64,000 nt of DNA. Source: DAOUJW01 sp965218945. GTDB taxonomy: Bacteria > Chloroflexota > Dehalococcoidia > Lucifugimonadales > UBA2985. Positions 1 to 7,959 of this stretch are shown in pieces (positions within the stretch are counted from its first letter, which is position 1; each line of letters begins with the position of its first letter). The stretch covers positions 930,001 to 994,000 of the forward strand of contig OZ244718.1 in NCBI GenBank assembly GCA_965218945.1, written 5' to 3'. A model generated the notes under the pieces. The model did no database searches. It worked only from the letters and a program-made list of their open reading frames with translations, and was not told the origin of the DNA. Position numbers and translations under genes: made by a program.

Positions 1-231
1 CGCGCCCGGGACGCTCAAGTCGAGCGCCTGCTGATAGTGAAGCAGCCACGCGCTACCTTCCGCTCAGTTCCCGGCGTCGAAGCTCACCGTCTGCCCAGTG
101 CGACGCCCATCTCCAACCTATTCCTTGCAGGGGAGTGGGTGGATACGGGCTGGCCGGGCACTATGGAGGGGGCGGTACGCAGCGGCCGGACGGCTGCCCA
201 GGCGCTGTCCACAAGGGAGCAGTCAGGGTGA
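1..231 (+). CDS. HpnE-like FAD-dependent desaturase, C-terminal end (partial)
   Basis: The gene runs in from the left edge; only the last 76 codons are present. The end carries the hallmark of squalene/carotenoid-type FAD amine oxidases: a segment reading NLFLAGEWVDTGWP followed by TMEGAVRSGR, which closes the FAD site in hydroxysqualene dehydroxylase (HpnE) and zeta-carotene desaturase-like proteins. Members of this family use FAD to oxidise or dehydroxylate isoprenoid chains on the way to hopanoids or carotenoids. Which substrate applies cannot be decided from the fragment. Its stop overlaps the GTG start of the next gene by 4 bases (GTGA), so the two are probably translationally coupled. 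Confidence 0.8.
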   Translation, partial: RARDAQVERLLIVKQPRATFRSVPGVEAHRLPSATPISNLFLAGEWVDTGWPGTMEGAVRSGRTAAQALSTREQSG

Positions 232-1226
232 AGGCCCTGGTTCTCGCGCCACTTGCTCCAGGCGGGCTCGAGGAGCTAAGGACCTCTCTCTCCGTGGTCT
301 ACGAAAGCTGGACGGACACCCGGTCGCTCTATGCTCCAGACGAGCTGGCACAGCGCCTCAACGATGAGCAGGCCTCCGTGCTGGTGATTGAGGCTGACTT
401 CGTGTTTGATGAGGTATTTCAGGAAGCTCCAGGCCTGCGCTTTGTCGGCGTGTGCAGGGCAGCTGTGAATCACGTGGACATAAAAGCCGCTACCGAGCAC
501 GGTGTGGTGGTGGTCAACACGCCTGCCAGGACGGCCCAGGGAGTGGCGGAGCTTACCCTGGGACTGATGATATCCCTGGCAAGGAGTATCACTCAGGCCC
601 ATAGATACGTGGTGGATGGAGACTGGCAGGACCTGATAGACCCCTATATATCCATGCGTGGCGAGGAGTTGGGCGGGAAGGCGCTGGGTATCGTTGGCTT
701 GGGTGATATAGGTGAGCGGGTAGCCCGGTTGGGAAGCGCCTTTGGGATGGAAATTGTTGCCTACGATCCGTACATCACGGAAGAGACAGCTGTCCCGGAT
801 GGCGTAACCATGCTTTCCCTGGATGACGTGGTGAGATCCAGCGACTTCCTGTCGCTCCACGCTCCCGGGCCGGAGGACGGCGTGCCTGTTATTGACGCCT
901 CCAGATTAGTGGAGATGAAGCCCGGAGCATTTCTGATAAATACCGCCGTGCCCTCGCTGGTGGACACCCGCGCCCTGGTTGAGGCGCTGAGAATGCAACG
1001 GATTGCGGGGGCCGCTCTGGACGTCCACCAAGCAGCGCCTCTCCAGCCCGGCGACCCGCTCCTCTCCCTGGACAACGTGATTCTGACGCCGCACATTGGG
1101 GGCGCGACCGACGGCACATTGGAAAGGTACACGAGCATGATGGTGTCGGATGTTCTGCGCTTTGCCAACGAAATGAGACCCCTAAACCTGGTCAATCCCC
1201 AAGTGTACGAGTCCTATGAGCGGTAG
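228..1226 (+). CDS. D-2-hydroxyacid dehydrogenase-like protein lacking catalytic Arg/Glu
   Basis: A 332-residue member of the D-isomer-specific 2-hydroxyacid dehydrogenase (SerA-like) family. The start is taken as GTG 228, which overlaps the preceding stop and has AGGGAG upstream. The Rossmann motif GIVGLGDIGERVA lies near residues 153-165, and the C-terminal NVILTPHIGG keeps the catalytic His. The usual catalytic Arg (in N-x-x-R-G) is replaced: the sequence reads INTAVPSLVD. The usual Glu in D-V-F-x-x-E-P is also lost (DVHQAAP). NAD binding is therefore likely, but classical hydride-transfer chemistry is doubtful. It heads an operon with a FGGY kinase and a class II aldolase, suggesting a role around a sugar acid or its phosphate. 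Family assignment is firm; function is not. Confidence 0.85.
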   Translation: MKALVLAPLAPGGLEELRTSLSVVYESWTDTRSLYAPDELAQRLNDEQASVLVIEADFVFDEVFQEAPGLRFVGVCRAAVNHVDIKAATEHGVVVVNTPARTAQGVAELTLGLMISLARSITQAHRYVVDGDWQDLIDPYISMRGEELGGKALGIVGLGDIGERVARLGSAFGMEIVAYDPYITEETAVPDGVTMLSLDDVVRSSDFLSLHAPGPEDGVPVIDASRLVEMKPGAFLINTAVPSLVDTRALVEALRMQRIAGAALDVHQAAPLQPGDPLLSLDNVILTPHIGGATDGTLERYTSMMVSDVLRFANEMRPLNLVNPQVYESYER

Positions 1227-2724
1227 GCATTTCATGGCACTGGACGTCGGAACCAGCAGCGTGAAGTGCCTTATTGTTGACGCGGAGGGTTGCTGTACAG
1301 CCGCAGTTTCCAAGCGCTGGGCGTCTTTTAAGCCCGCAGGCGCGCCGGACACCGCCAGGGAGTTCAACCCCAAGCGGCTCCTGTCGCTGGTTGGCCGGGC
1401 TGTTGGAGAGGCCCTCGGCATGTCTGGTCTCGTCGCCGAAGACGTGGCGTCGGTGGGGATAACCAGCCAGAGGCAGGGCGTGGTTGCACTGGACGAGACC
1501 GGCAAAGAGGTTTACGCCGGACCTAACATGGACCTCCGGGCCGTTTTCGAAGGCGCTGCTATGGACGAAATCCACGGGGATGTCATCTACGATACCACCG
1601 GTCATCTGCCATCCTTCTTCTTTACCCCAGCCAAGCTCAAATGGCTCTGGACACACAGCCCGCGGAGGTACAATCGGATCCAAAGTGTGCTCCCCTTGGC
1701 GGATTGGGTGGCGTATCACCTGACAGGGAACCTGGCGTGCGAGCCCTCCCTGGCGGGGGAGGCGGGTCTTCTTGACTTAAGACAAGGAGACTGGTGCAAG
1801 TCCCTTCACAGGGAGTTAGGGACGGAGCTGCCGTTTTACCCGTCGCTACGGCCTGCCGGAACGCTTTTGGGGGGAATCGCGCTTGATGTTGCCGACAGCG
1901 TCGGACTGACCCCGGATACGCCCGTAGCCGTCGGAGGGGCCGACACCCAGTGCGGCCTGCTGGGGATGGGCGTGACATCGGAAGGCGACGCCGGCCTTGT
2001 GGCCGGGTGGAGCGCGCCAGTTCAGCAGGTTTCGTCTCGCCCCATGTTCTCGCCTGGTAAGGCCACGTGGACCGGGCTTCACGTTGTGCCTAATGGTTAC
2101 GTCGTGGAGAGCAGCACAGGGGTGGCCGGCTACGCCCTCGATTGGATGATCAGGGCGTTCCGGGGCAGGGGTGCAGGCAGTGGTCTGAAGTCTTTGGAGA
2201 GAATGGTCAGGGACGCGCCTCCGGGCTCCAACGGTGTGGTTGCCCTGATGGGGCCATCCAGGATGGACATGGGAAAGGTTGGGTTCAGACTCGGAGGGAT
2301 AATAATGCCGGTGCCCACCACTCACTACGGCCTGGACGGAAGCCACGTGGCCAGAGCCATCCTGGAGAACATCGCCTTTGCGGTCAAGTTCAACATGACG
2401 CAAATAGAGAGCATAACGGGGCGCAGGGCTGGTAGAATATGTGTGGGTGGCGGGATGACCAACAATGCAGTCTTTGTGCAGATGATAGCCGACGTTCTTG
2501 GCAGGGAGGTCTACAAGGCCGAGATTCCTCACGTCAGCGGCCTGGGGGCGGCTATGGCTGCTTCAGTGGCCGCGGACGCCTATGACTCCCTTGCCGAAGC
2601 CTCGGAGGCTATGCGGGGAGACCTGCAATGCGTCGAGCCGGACCCGGCTACCTCCGCCGAGTACCAGGACTACTACGAGCGGTGGTGTACGCTTGGGTCC
2701 AATCTGGAGGACATGACTCTCTAG
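1216..2724 (+). CDS. FGGY-family carbohydrate kinase
   Basis: A 502-residue two-domain sugar kinase of the xylulokinase/glycerol kinase superfamily, the expected length. The N-terminal phosphate loop ALDVGTSSVKCLIVD (about residues 8-22) and the central GGADTQCGLLG, which carries the catalytic Asp, are both intact. The C-terminal ICVGGGMTNNAVFVQMIAD is the FGGY signature region that binds the nucleotide. The family phosphorylates pentoses, pentuloses, glycerol or related polyols with ATP. The start overlaps the upstream dehydrogenase-like gene by 11 bases, and the class II aldolase starts 12 bases after the stop. A kinase plus aldolase pair suggests a cytoplasmic pathway that phosphorylates and then cleaves a ketose or keto-acid. 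The actual substrate cannot be read from the sequence. Confidence 0.93.
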   Translation: MSGRHFMALDVGTSSVKCLIVDAEGCCTAAVSKRWASFKPAGAPDTAREFNPKRLLSLVGRAVGEALGMSGLVAEDVASVGITSQRQGVVALDETGKEVYAGPNMDLRAVFEGAAMDEIHGDVIYDTTGHLPSFFFTPAKLKWLWTHSPRRYNRIQSVLPLADWVAYHLTGNLACEPSLAGEAGLLDLRQGDWCKSLHRELGTELPFYPSLRPAGTLLGGIALDVADSVGLTPDTPVAVGGADTQCGLLGMGVTSEGDAGLVAGWSAPVQQVSSRPMFSPGKATWTGLHVVPNGYVVESSTGVAGYALDWMIRAFRGRGAGSGLKSLERMVRDAPPGSNGVVALMGPSRMDMGKVGFRLGGIIMPVPTTHYGLDGSHVARAILENIAFAVKFNMTQIESITGRRAGRICVGGGMTNNAVFVQMIADVLGREVYKAEIPHVSGLGAAMAASVAADAYDSLAEASEAMRGDLQCVEPDPATSAEYQDYYERWCTLGSNLEDMTL

Positions 2725-2736
2725 GAGAGGCCAAAT

Positions 2737-3402
2737 ATGAGCAAGTGGGACAGCGAGCGGGAGGCGTTGCTGAGCGTGGCGCAGCGAATGTCCTCCGGTG
2801 GTCTCGTGGCGGGCGCTAGCGGCAACGTCAGCATGTGCTTGCAGCGAGCCGGCGACGACGGATTGCTGCTGATAACGCCCTCTCAGATGCCTTACGACCG
2901 GATGAAGATGGACGACCTTGTAGTCGTGGACTTCGCCGGAGACCCGGTAGAGGGCGATCTGACGCCCTCGGTAGAGACCCTAACCCACGCGGCGGTGTAC
3001 AAGGTCAGGAAGGATGTTGGCGGGGTCGTACACACCCACTCGGTCTATGCCACAGTCCTGGCGGTGACAGGGCTGGACCTGCCGCCTATAATCGACGAAT
3101 TGGTTGTTGCCGTTGGGGGTACTGTGAGGGTGGCGGACTACGGCTTTCCCGGAAGCGAGGAGCTTGCGGAGAAGGCCTGCCTGGCCCTGGAGGATCGAGG
3201 AGCTGTTATCCTGAGGAACCACGGACTCCTTGGCGCGGGCGCAACGGCTGAGCAGGCCCTCAGCGTGTGCGAACTTGTCGAGAGGGCGGCTCAGATTTTC
3301 GTCTTGTCTTCCATGCTGAGCGGGGCAAATCCGCTTCCCCAGGATATCGTCGAGACGGAGAGGTCTCTATACTTGATGAAGAACAATCTGCCTCAAGCGT
3401 AG
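2737..3402 (+). CDS. class II aldolase (fuculose-phosphate aldolase-like)
   Basis: A 221-residue class II aldolase/adducin-domain enzyme of normal length. The metal and catalytic set of L-fuculose-1-phosphate aldolase can be traced: GASGNVS near the N-terminus for phosphate binding, the Glu in PSVETLTH, the paired His in VVHTHS and the third His in RNHGLLG. It is therefore expected to be an active Zn-dependent aldolase that splits a phosphorylated ketose or keto-acid into dihydroxyacetone phosphate (or pyruvate) and an aldehyde. AGGAGAGG lies just upstream of the ATG. It follows the FGGY kinase, fitting a phosphorylate-then-cleave route. Exact substrate unknown. Confidence 0.9.
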   Translation: MSKWDSEREALLSVAQRMSSGGLVAGASGNVSMCLQRAGDDGLLLITPSQMPYDRMKMDDLVVVDFAGDPVEGDLTPSVETLTHAAVYKVRKDVGGVVHTHSVYATVLAVTGLDLPPIIDELVVAVGGTVRVADYGFPGSEELAEKACLALEDRGAVILRNHGLLGAGATAEQALSVCELVERAAQIFVLSSMLSGANPLPQDIVETERSLYLMKNNLPQA

Positions 3403-3437
3403 CGGCAGATAATACCTTAACGTCAGGAGGTGGCGCT

Positions 3438-3806
3438 ATGAGAGTACCAGGGTTTATCCTGCGTAGGCTCTATTTGAAGGGCAGTCTGCGCAACATGCCG
3501 GGCGGCTTCCAGTTCCAGTTGCAAAACAGTCTCGGGTCGGGGCAGGCCAGGAAGCTCATGCCCCTGACGGTGGATGGGGATGAGATGCCAATGGAGAGGA
3601 CGTTCTTTACCGTTGCCGATGGAAGGCTTCCATTTGACGCGGTGTCGGAGGAGAAGACTTTCAGCCTGGAGATGAATCTTATCTCCACAATACAGGTGGA
3701 GGGTATCTCTCTGAATAAGGGTACTCATAAGATAGGCATGGGATTTGTTGTCGCCGGCCTTGGAGACCTGGTCTTCGACTTTGTGGACGAGGTCCAGGAA
3801 GAGTAG
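3438..3806 (+). CDS. small conserved hypothetical protein, 122 aa
   Basis: The ATG at 3438 has a perfect AGGAGG eight bases upstream. The product begins MRVPGFILRRLYLKGSLRN and alternates short hydrophobic and polar strands, as expected for an all-beta cytosolic protein. There is no signal peptide, membrane segment or metal motif. Proteins with this opening (VPGF..K.LYVKGSL.N) occur in archaea and Chloroflexota from my recollection, without an established function. It sits between the aldolase (35 bases upstream) and the epimerase (6 bases downstream), so it is probably co-transcribed with the sugar genes. I do not assign a function. Confidence 0.75.
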   Translation: MRVPGFILRRLYLKGSLRNMPGGFQFQLQNSLGSGQARKLMPLTVDGDEMPMERTFFTVADGRLPFDAVSEEKTFSLEMNLISTIQVEGISLNKGTHKIGMGFVVAGLGDLVFDFVDEVQEE

Positions 3807-3812
3807 GCAGGT

Positions 3813-4742
3813 CTGAGAATCGCCGTTACCGGGGCCGCAGGCTATATTGGCTCCAGACTGGTCTCGCGCCTGGAAGCTGAGCCTGACGTGGAGGAGATTG
3901 TTGCGATAGACCGGAGGCCGCTGTCCGTCTCCACATCCGAGAAGGTGGTCTTCTTCCGGAAAGACGTTCAGGAGCCACTGGGAGGCCTCTTCCGTGAGAG
4001 GGGCGTCGATACCTTGGTCCACCTGGCTTTTGTGATGCGGCCAAGCCACGACATAAATTCCACTCGTCTCGTGAACACCTTGGGGGCGACCAGCGTGCTC
4101 GATGCCTGCGCTGAGGCGGCGGTCAAGAGCATCGTCTACCTCAGCAGCGCAACCGTCTACGGGGCGCGCCACGACAACGCTCCGCTGCTTATTGAGGAGA
4201 GTCCACTGAGGCCCAACCCTGAGTTCCAGTATGCCTTGGACAAGTTCCTGACGGAGCAAATCTTCGAGAAGCACGGTGATACCCACCAGGACGTTAGAGT
4301 AACCGTGCTCCGCTCCTGCGTCGTCATGGGGCCCGGGGCGGACAACTTCATCACCCAAGCCTTTGCCAAGCCATTCCTGGTGGCAGTCCGCGGATACGAT
4401 CCTCTACTCCAATTACTCCACGAATACGACCTGATGGAGCTGATGACACTGGCCGCAAGGGAGGACCGCTTTCGGGGGGTCTTCAACCTGGCAGGCAGAG
4501 GGACCGTGTCCTACAGCGAGATGGTGGCTCTGTCCGGCAAGAAGCTGCTGAGAGTGCCGTCGTTCTTGCTATATCCACTGGTTCAGGCGTCCTGGACGCT
4601 GCGACTTCAGAAGGACTCACCGGCTGCGGGGCTGGACTTCATACGCTATCCCTGGCTGGTGGACACTGGCAAGGTGGAGCGGGACACGGGCTATCGCTTC
4701 CGATACACGTCTCGCGAAGCCCTTGAGGCGTACTTTAGCTGA
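3813..4742 (+). CDS. NAD-dependent epimerase/dehydratase (SDR), CTG start
   Basis: An extended short-chain dehydrogenase of 309-310 residues. The nucleotide-binding motif VTGAAGYIGS, the active-site region YLSSATVYGA and the catalytic Tyr-x-x-x-Lys (YALDK) are present. The frame upstream is closed by the TAG of the preceding gene at 3804-3806. The only codon that gives an intact Rossmann motif is therefore CTG at 3813, preceded by AGGAAGAG; the first GTG (3888) would delete the cofactor loop. The family interconverts or dehydrates nucleotide-sugars or reduces sugar lactones. Last gene of the kinase/aldolase operon; substrate unknown. Confidence 0.85.
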   Translation: MRIAVTGAAGYIGSRLVSRLEAEPDVEEIVAIDRRPLSVSTSEKVVFFRKDVQEPLGGLFRERGVDTLVHLAFVMRPSHDINSTRLVNTLGATSVLDACAEAAVKSIVYLSSATVYGARHDNAPLLIEESPLRPNPEFQYALDKFLTEQIFEKHGDTHQDVRVTVLRSCVVMGPGADNFITQAFAKPFLVAVRGYDPLLQLLHEYDLMELMTLAAREDRFRGVFNLAGRGTVSYSEMVALSGKKLLRVPSFLLYPLVQASWTLRLQKDSPAAGLDFIRYPWLVDTGKVERDTGYRFRYTSREALEAYFS

Positions 4743-4837
4743 CGGCATCCTGGGTTCTCTCCTTCTTCCGCTTGCCATACGCCTCTGCTATACTCCAGAC
4801 CCATGAAGCGAGATAGCATCGTTGAGGAGCAGACCTG

Positions 4838-5773
4838 ATGGCGGCCGCGAGGGTGCTGGTCACGGGAGGCGGCGGATTCATAGGCTCGCACGTCGTCGAG
4901 AGGCTGCTGGAGCTGGGGCATCACGTGGCCGTGGTGGACGACCTCCGCTCCGGCAATGTCTCCAATCTCCCTCTGGATGTGCCTTTGTATCGGACGGACA
5001 TAGCAGCGTCGACTCTGGAGGAGGTGTTCTCAGAGGAGAGGCCGGAGTACGTGTGTCACTATGCGGGCCAGATCAGCGTGCAGAAATCCATGCAGGATCC
5101 CGTTGCCGATGCGGATACCAACGTCCGAGGCTCACTCAACCTCCTGCAAAACTGTGTCAAATACGGAGTCAGGAAAGTCGTCTACACCTCCAGCGGAGGA
5201 GCAATCTATGGCGACCCAGTCTATCTTCCCTGCGACGAGGCCCACCCCGTGCAACCCCTGTCCCACTACGGGGTGTCAAAGTACGCCGTCGAGAAATACC
5301 TGTACGTCTATGGAGAGTCCTTTGACCTGGACTACACCATACTGCGACTGGGCAACGTCTACGGCCCCCGGCAGGACCCCTTCGGAGAGGCGGGCGTGGT
5401 CGCCATATTCTCCCGGGCGATGCTGGAAGGGAGGCCGGTGGTAATCAACGGCAGCGGGGAGCAGGAACGGGATTTTCTCCACGTCAGCGATGTCGCCGAG
5501 GCCAGCGTAAAGGCCCTGGATACGGGGAGTGGCAAGGCATTCAACATAGGCACTGGAAGAGGTTCATCTGTAAACCATATCTTCTCCCTGCTGAAGGAGA
5601 TCACGGGCTATCCCCTGGAAGCGGGTTACGGACCGGCCAAACCCGGGGAGGTGTTCAAGATATACTTGGATATCACAGGCGCGCGCCAGGGGCTGGGGTG
5701 GCAACCGGGGTTCTCTCTGGAGGACGGCCTGAGAAACACGGTGGCATGGTTCGGGGAAGCCTCACGGGAATAA
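4838..5773 (+). CDS. UDP-glucose 4-epimerase-like NAD-dependent epimerase
   Basis: A 311-residue extended SDR. It carries VLVTGGGGFIGSHVVE at residues 6-21, the NAD-type DDLRSGN acidic end of beta-2, the catalytic Ser region YTSSGGAIYGDP and Tyr-x-x-x-Lys in HYGVSKYAVEK. RLGNVYGPRQDP and the late DFLHVSDVAEA are typical of GalE-like nucleotide-sugar epimerases. Predicted role: interconversion of UDP-hexoses in the cytoplasm for cell-surface glycans. A TATACT at 4789-4794 may be its -10 box. An 11-residue mini-ORF starts at 4803 and ends in a TGATG overlap with this start, which could couple translation; that part is inference. Confidence 0.9.
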   Translation: MAAARVLVTGGGGFIGSHVVERLLELGHHVAVVDDLRSGNVSNLPLDVPLYRTDIAASTLEEVFSEERPEYVCHYAGQISVQKSMQDPVADADTNVRGSLNLLQNCVKYGVRKVVYTSSGGAIYGDPVYLPCDEAHPVQPLSHYGVSKYAVEKYLYVYGESFDLDYTILRLGNVYGPRQDPFGEAGVVAIFSRAMLEGRPVVINGSGEQERDFLHVSDVAEASVKALDTGSGKAFNIGTGRGSSVNHIFSLLKEITGYPLEAGYGPAKPGEVFKIYLDITGARQGLGWQPGFSLEDGLRNTVAWFGEASRE

Positions 5774-5796
5774 GCTTCAGTCGTTGTTTCCGTATG

Positions 5797-5896
5797 CTGC
5801 TATAGTCCTGGTCTATAAGTTCTCCTAACCCCCTGTATACACTCGCGCCAGGTATTGCCTTCCCAACGGGTATTGTTGTAGTCTTGGTCTAAATAG
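5797..5896 (+). repeat. imperfect direct repeat upstream of the STAS gene
   Basis: Two similar blocks lie in the 166-base gap before the STAS gene: CTATAGTCCTGGTCTATAAG at 5799-5818 and TTGTAGTCTTGGTCTAAATA at 5876-5895. They are about 77 bases apart. TATAGT and TAAATA could serve as -10 elements or as a regulator's binding half-sites. The repeat is visible; the role is inference. Confidence 0.4.
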
Positions 5897-5939
5897 TAGC
5901 GGGACAAAATCATATCTGCACGTGTAGGGAGACAGTATC

Positions 5940-6278
5940 ATGGCAATCAACACAGAACGTGAGGGAGACACCCTGGTCGCAAAGGCAGAGGGGCGGATTG
6001 ACGGCACCAATGCCCGGGAGTTCCAGGATGACCTGGATTCAGTGATTGAAGAGGGAGACCGCGCCGTGATCCTGAACTTTCAGGACCTCATGTACATCAG
6101 CAGCGCGGGTATTCGTGTTGTCCTGATGACGGCCAAAACGCTTCAGAGAAGAGAGGCGCAATTTGCGCTCTGCTCCCTCTCTGAGCCGGTTCGTGAGATC
6201 TTCGAGGTCAGTGGTTTTGACAAGATCATCCCCATTCACGCTTCACAGGACGAAGCGATTTCCGCTCTCGGTGGTTGA
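5940..6278 (+). CDS. STAS-domain anti-sigma factor antagonist (RsbV/SpoIIAA-like)
   Basis: A 112-residue protein that is a single STAS domain. The stretch LNFQDLMYISSAGIRVVL holds the conserved Ser of this family, which the partner kinase phosphorylates. In the RsbV/RsbW/RsbU partner-switching logic, the unphosphorylated antagonist binds the kinase and frees its target (a sigma factor or other effector). The kinase and phosphatase are encoded immediately downstream in the same direction (6377 and 7543), so the three form one switch. GTAGGGAG precedes the ATG. Confidence 0.93.
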   Translation: MAINTEREGDTLVAKAEGRIDGTNAREFQDDLDSVIEEGDRAVILNFQDLMYISSAGIRVVLMTAKTLQRREAQFALCSLSEPVREIFEVSGFDKIIPIHASQDEAISALGG

Positions 6279-6376
6279 TTGACAGGTTCTACTTCACGTG
6301 GCCCGTCCGTGAGGCGCCACTGGGGCTTGGCTTGGGCAATGCAGCAGATACGGTATAGAGCAAACAGGGGGTCGAA

Positions 6377-7540
6377 GTGACGTCAACCGAGAGACCATAC
6401 AAGATACTGGTGGTCGATGACGAAGTTGATCTGGAACCCCTCATGTTGCAGCGCATGAGGCGCAGTATTCGGGCCGGCCGCTATGAGTTCTTATTCGCGC
6501 ACAACGGCATCGAGGCCCTTGAGCAGTTGGCGCATGAAGAGGGCATTGATATGGTGCTCTCTGATATCAATATGCCTCAGATGGACGGCCTCACTCTCCT
6601 TGAGCAGATACCTGCGGTTGACCCAAACATACGCGCGGTGATCATATCGGCTTACGGAGACATGAAAAACATCCGCACCGCTATGAACAGGGGGGCGTTT
6701 GATTTTGTCACCAAGCCCCTTGACTTTGAAGACCTTCAGGTCACCATAGATCGGACGTTGCAGCACGTTGCGGACTGGCGCGAGGCTCTCTCGTCACGCG
6801 ACAAGCTGGTTGCTATTCAGAACGAGCTTGACGTTGCCAGTAAGATGCAGCAGTCTATCCTCCCCAGCCACTTTCCGTCGGGTGAGGACTATCAGGTCTT
6901 CGGCAACATGAATCCTGCGCGCAACGTGGGCGGCGACTTCTTTGACGTTGTGCGCTTGGAGAATGGGTGTATTGGCGTTTCCGTTGCAGACGTATCTGAC
7001 AAGGGTGTGCCCGCGGCCCTATTCATGATGTCCAGCCGTACGCTGTTGAAGGGCGCGTCCATTGGCAGCACAGGTCCCGGTGAGGTGCTTCGCGAGGTGA
7101 ACGACCTCCTTAACGAAGACAACGAGGCTTCGATGTTCGTTACCATCTTCTATGCGGAATTCGATCCTGAGAGCGGAGAATTCATCTACGCCAATGGTGG
7201 GCATAACCCACCGCTCTACGTCCGGGCGGACGGCAGCTCAACACTGCTTCCGCTGACAGGTGGTGTGGCCCTTGGTTCGTGGCCAGACCTGGACTACGAG
7301 CAGGATTCCGTCAACCTGGCGCACGGAGAAAGCGTTGTGCTCTATTCGGATGGAGTTACAGAAGCCTTGAACAGCGAAGGCGAGCAGTTCGGTGTAGATG
7401 GCTTGCAGAGTGTCTTTGTGACATCCCCGCCCAAGGACGCAGAGGTCGCCGTCCAGGGTATCTTCACTGCTATGAGCCAGTTCGCCGGCGACACTCCCCA
7501 GTTTGATGATGCTACATGCCTGATTATACGCCGAGGTTAG
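6377..7540 (+). CDS. response regulator with PP2C (SpoIIE/RsbU) phosphatase domain
   Basis: A 387-residue fusion. Residues about 8-125 are a receiver domain: acidic pair in LVVDDE, phospho-acceptor Asp63 in LSDINMPQMDG, Thr/Ser in IISAYG and Lys in VTKPLDF. Residues about 140-387 are a PPM/PP2C phosphatase of the SpoIIE type with the metal-binding motifs GGDFFDV, ADVSDKG, YSDGVTEA and FDDATCL. Predicted to dephosphorylate the STAS antagonist when its receiver is phosphorylated, probably by the histidine kinase at the end of the operon. GTG start at 6377, with GGGGG upstream. Confidence 0.94.
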   Translation: MTSTERPYKILVVDDEVDLEPLMLQRMRRSIRAGRYEFLFAHNGIEALEQLAHEEGIDMVLSDINMPQMDGLTLLEQIPAVDPNIRAVIISAYGDMKNIRTAMNRGAFDFVTKPLDFEDLQVTIDRTLQHVADWREALSSRDKLVAIQNELDVASKMQQSILPSHFPSGEDYQVFGNMNPARNVGGDFFDVVRLENGCIGVSVADVSDKGVPAALFMMSSRTLLKGASIGSTGPGEVLREVNDLLNEDNEASMFVTIFYAEFDPESGEFIYANGGHNPPLYVRADGSSTLLPLTGGVALGSWPDLDYEQDSVNLAHGESVVLYSDGVTEALNSEGEQFGVDGLQSVFVTSPPKDAEVAVQGIFTAMSQFAGDTPQFDDATCLIIRRG

Positions 7541-7542
7541 TT

Positions 7543-7959
7543 GTGAGTGAAACGGCTTGTATAACGGTAACAACCGCTCGCGATGAGCTGATTAACATCG
7601 CCACGTTTGTGGAAGAGATTGGAAACAGAGAGGGTTGGGCCTACGGCCTCGTCTTCCGCATTAATCTGGTCCTTGAGGAGTTGGGTCTTAACATCATAGA
7701 CTACGCCCACGATGAGGGCGTCCATGAGTTCGACATTTGCCTGACCTCCGAAGATGGTGCGATCACAATTGAGGTCGTTGACGACGGCAAGCCATTCGAT
7801 CCTTTGAATGACGCCCCACAGCCCGATATAGCTTCGGATCTTGAGGACAGGCGCGTGGGTGGCCTTGGACTCCACTTAGTACGTACTACCATGGACGATA
7901 TGAGCTATCGGCGAGATCAAGGGAAAAACCATCTGACGCTGGTCGCCCGCAGGACGTAA
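7543..7959 (+). CDS. RsbW-type serine kinase / anti-sigma factor ATPase
   Basis: A 138-residue GHKL ATPase domain of the RsbW/SpoIIAB kind. N-box: NLVLEELGLNIIDYAHD. G1 box: VVDDGKPFDP. G2: GGLGLHLVR followed by the MSY..DQGKNHLTL strand. It should phosphorylate the STAS antagonist and, when not bound to it, sequester a sigma factor or similar effector. The GTG at 7543 has GAGG at good spacing and is preferred; the ATG at 7516 in the same frame would overlap the phosphatase gene by 25 bases. The stop directly abuts the ATG of the binding lipoprotein at 7960. Confidence 0.9.
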   Translation: MSETACITVTTARDELINIATFVEEIGNREGWAYGLVFRINLVLEELGLNIIDYAHDEGVHEFDICLTSEDGAITIEVVDDGKPFDPLNDAPQPDIASDLEDRRVGGLGLHLVRTTMDDMSYRRDQGKNHLTLVARRT

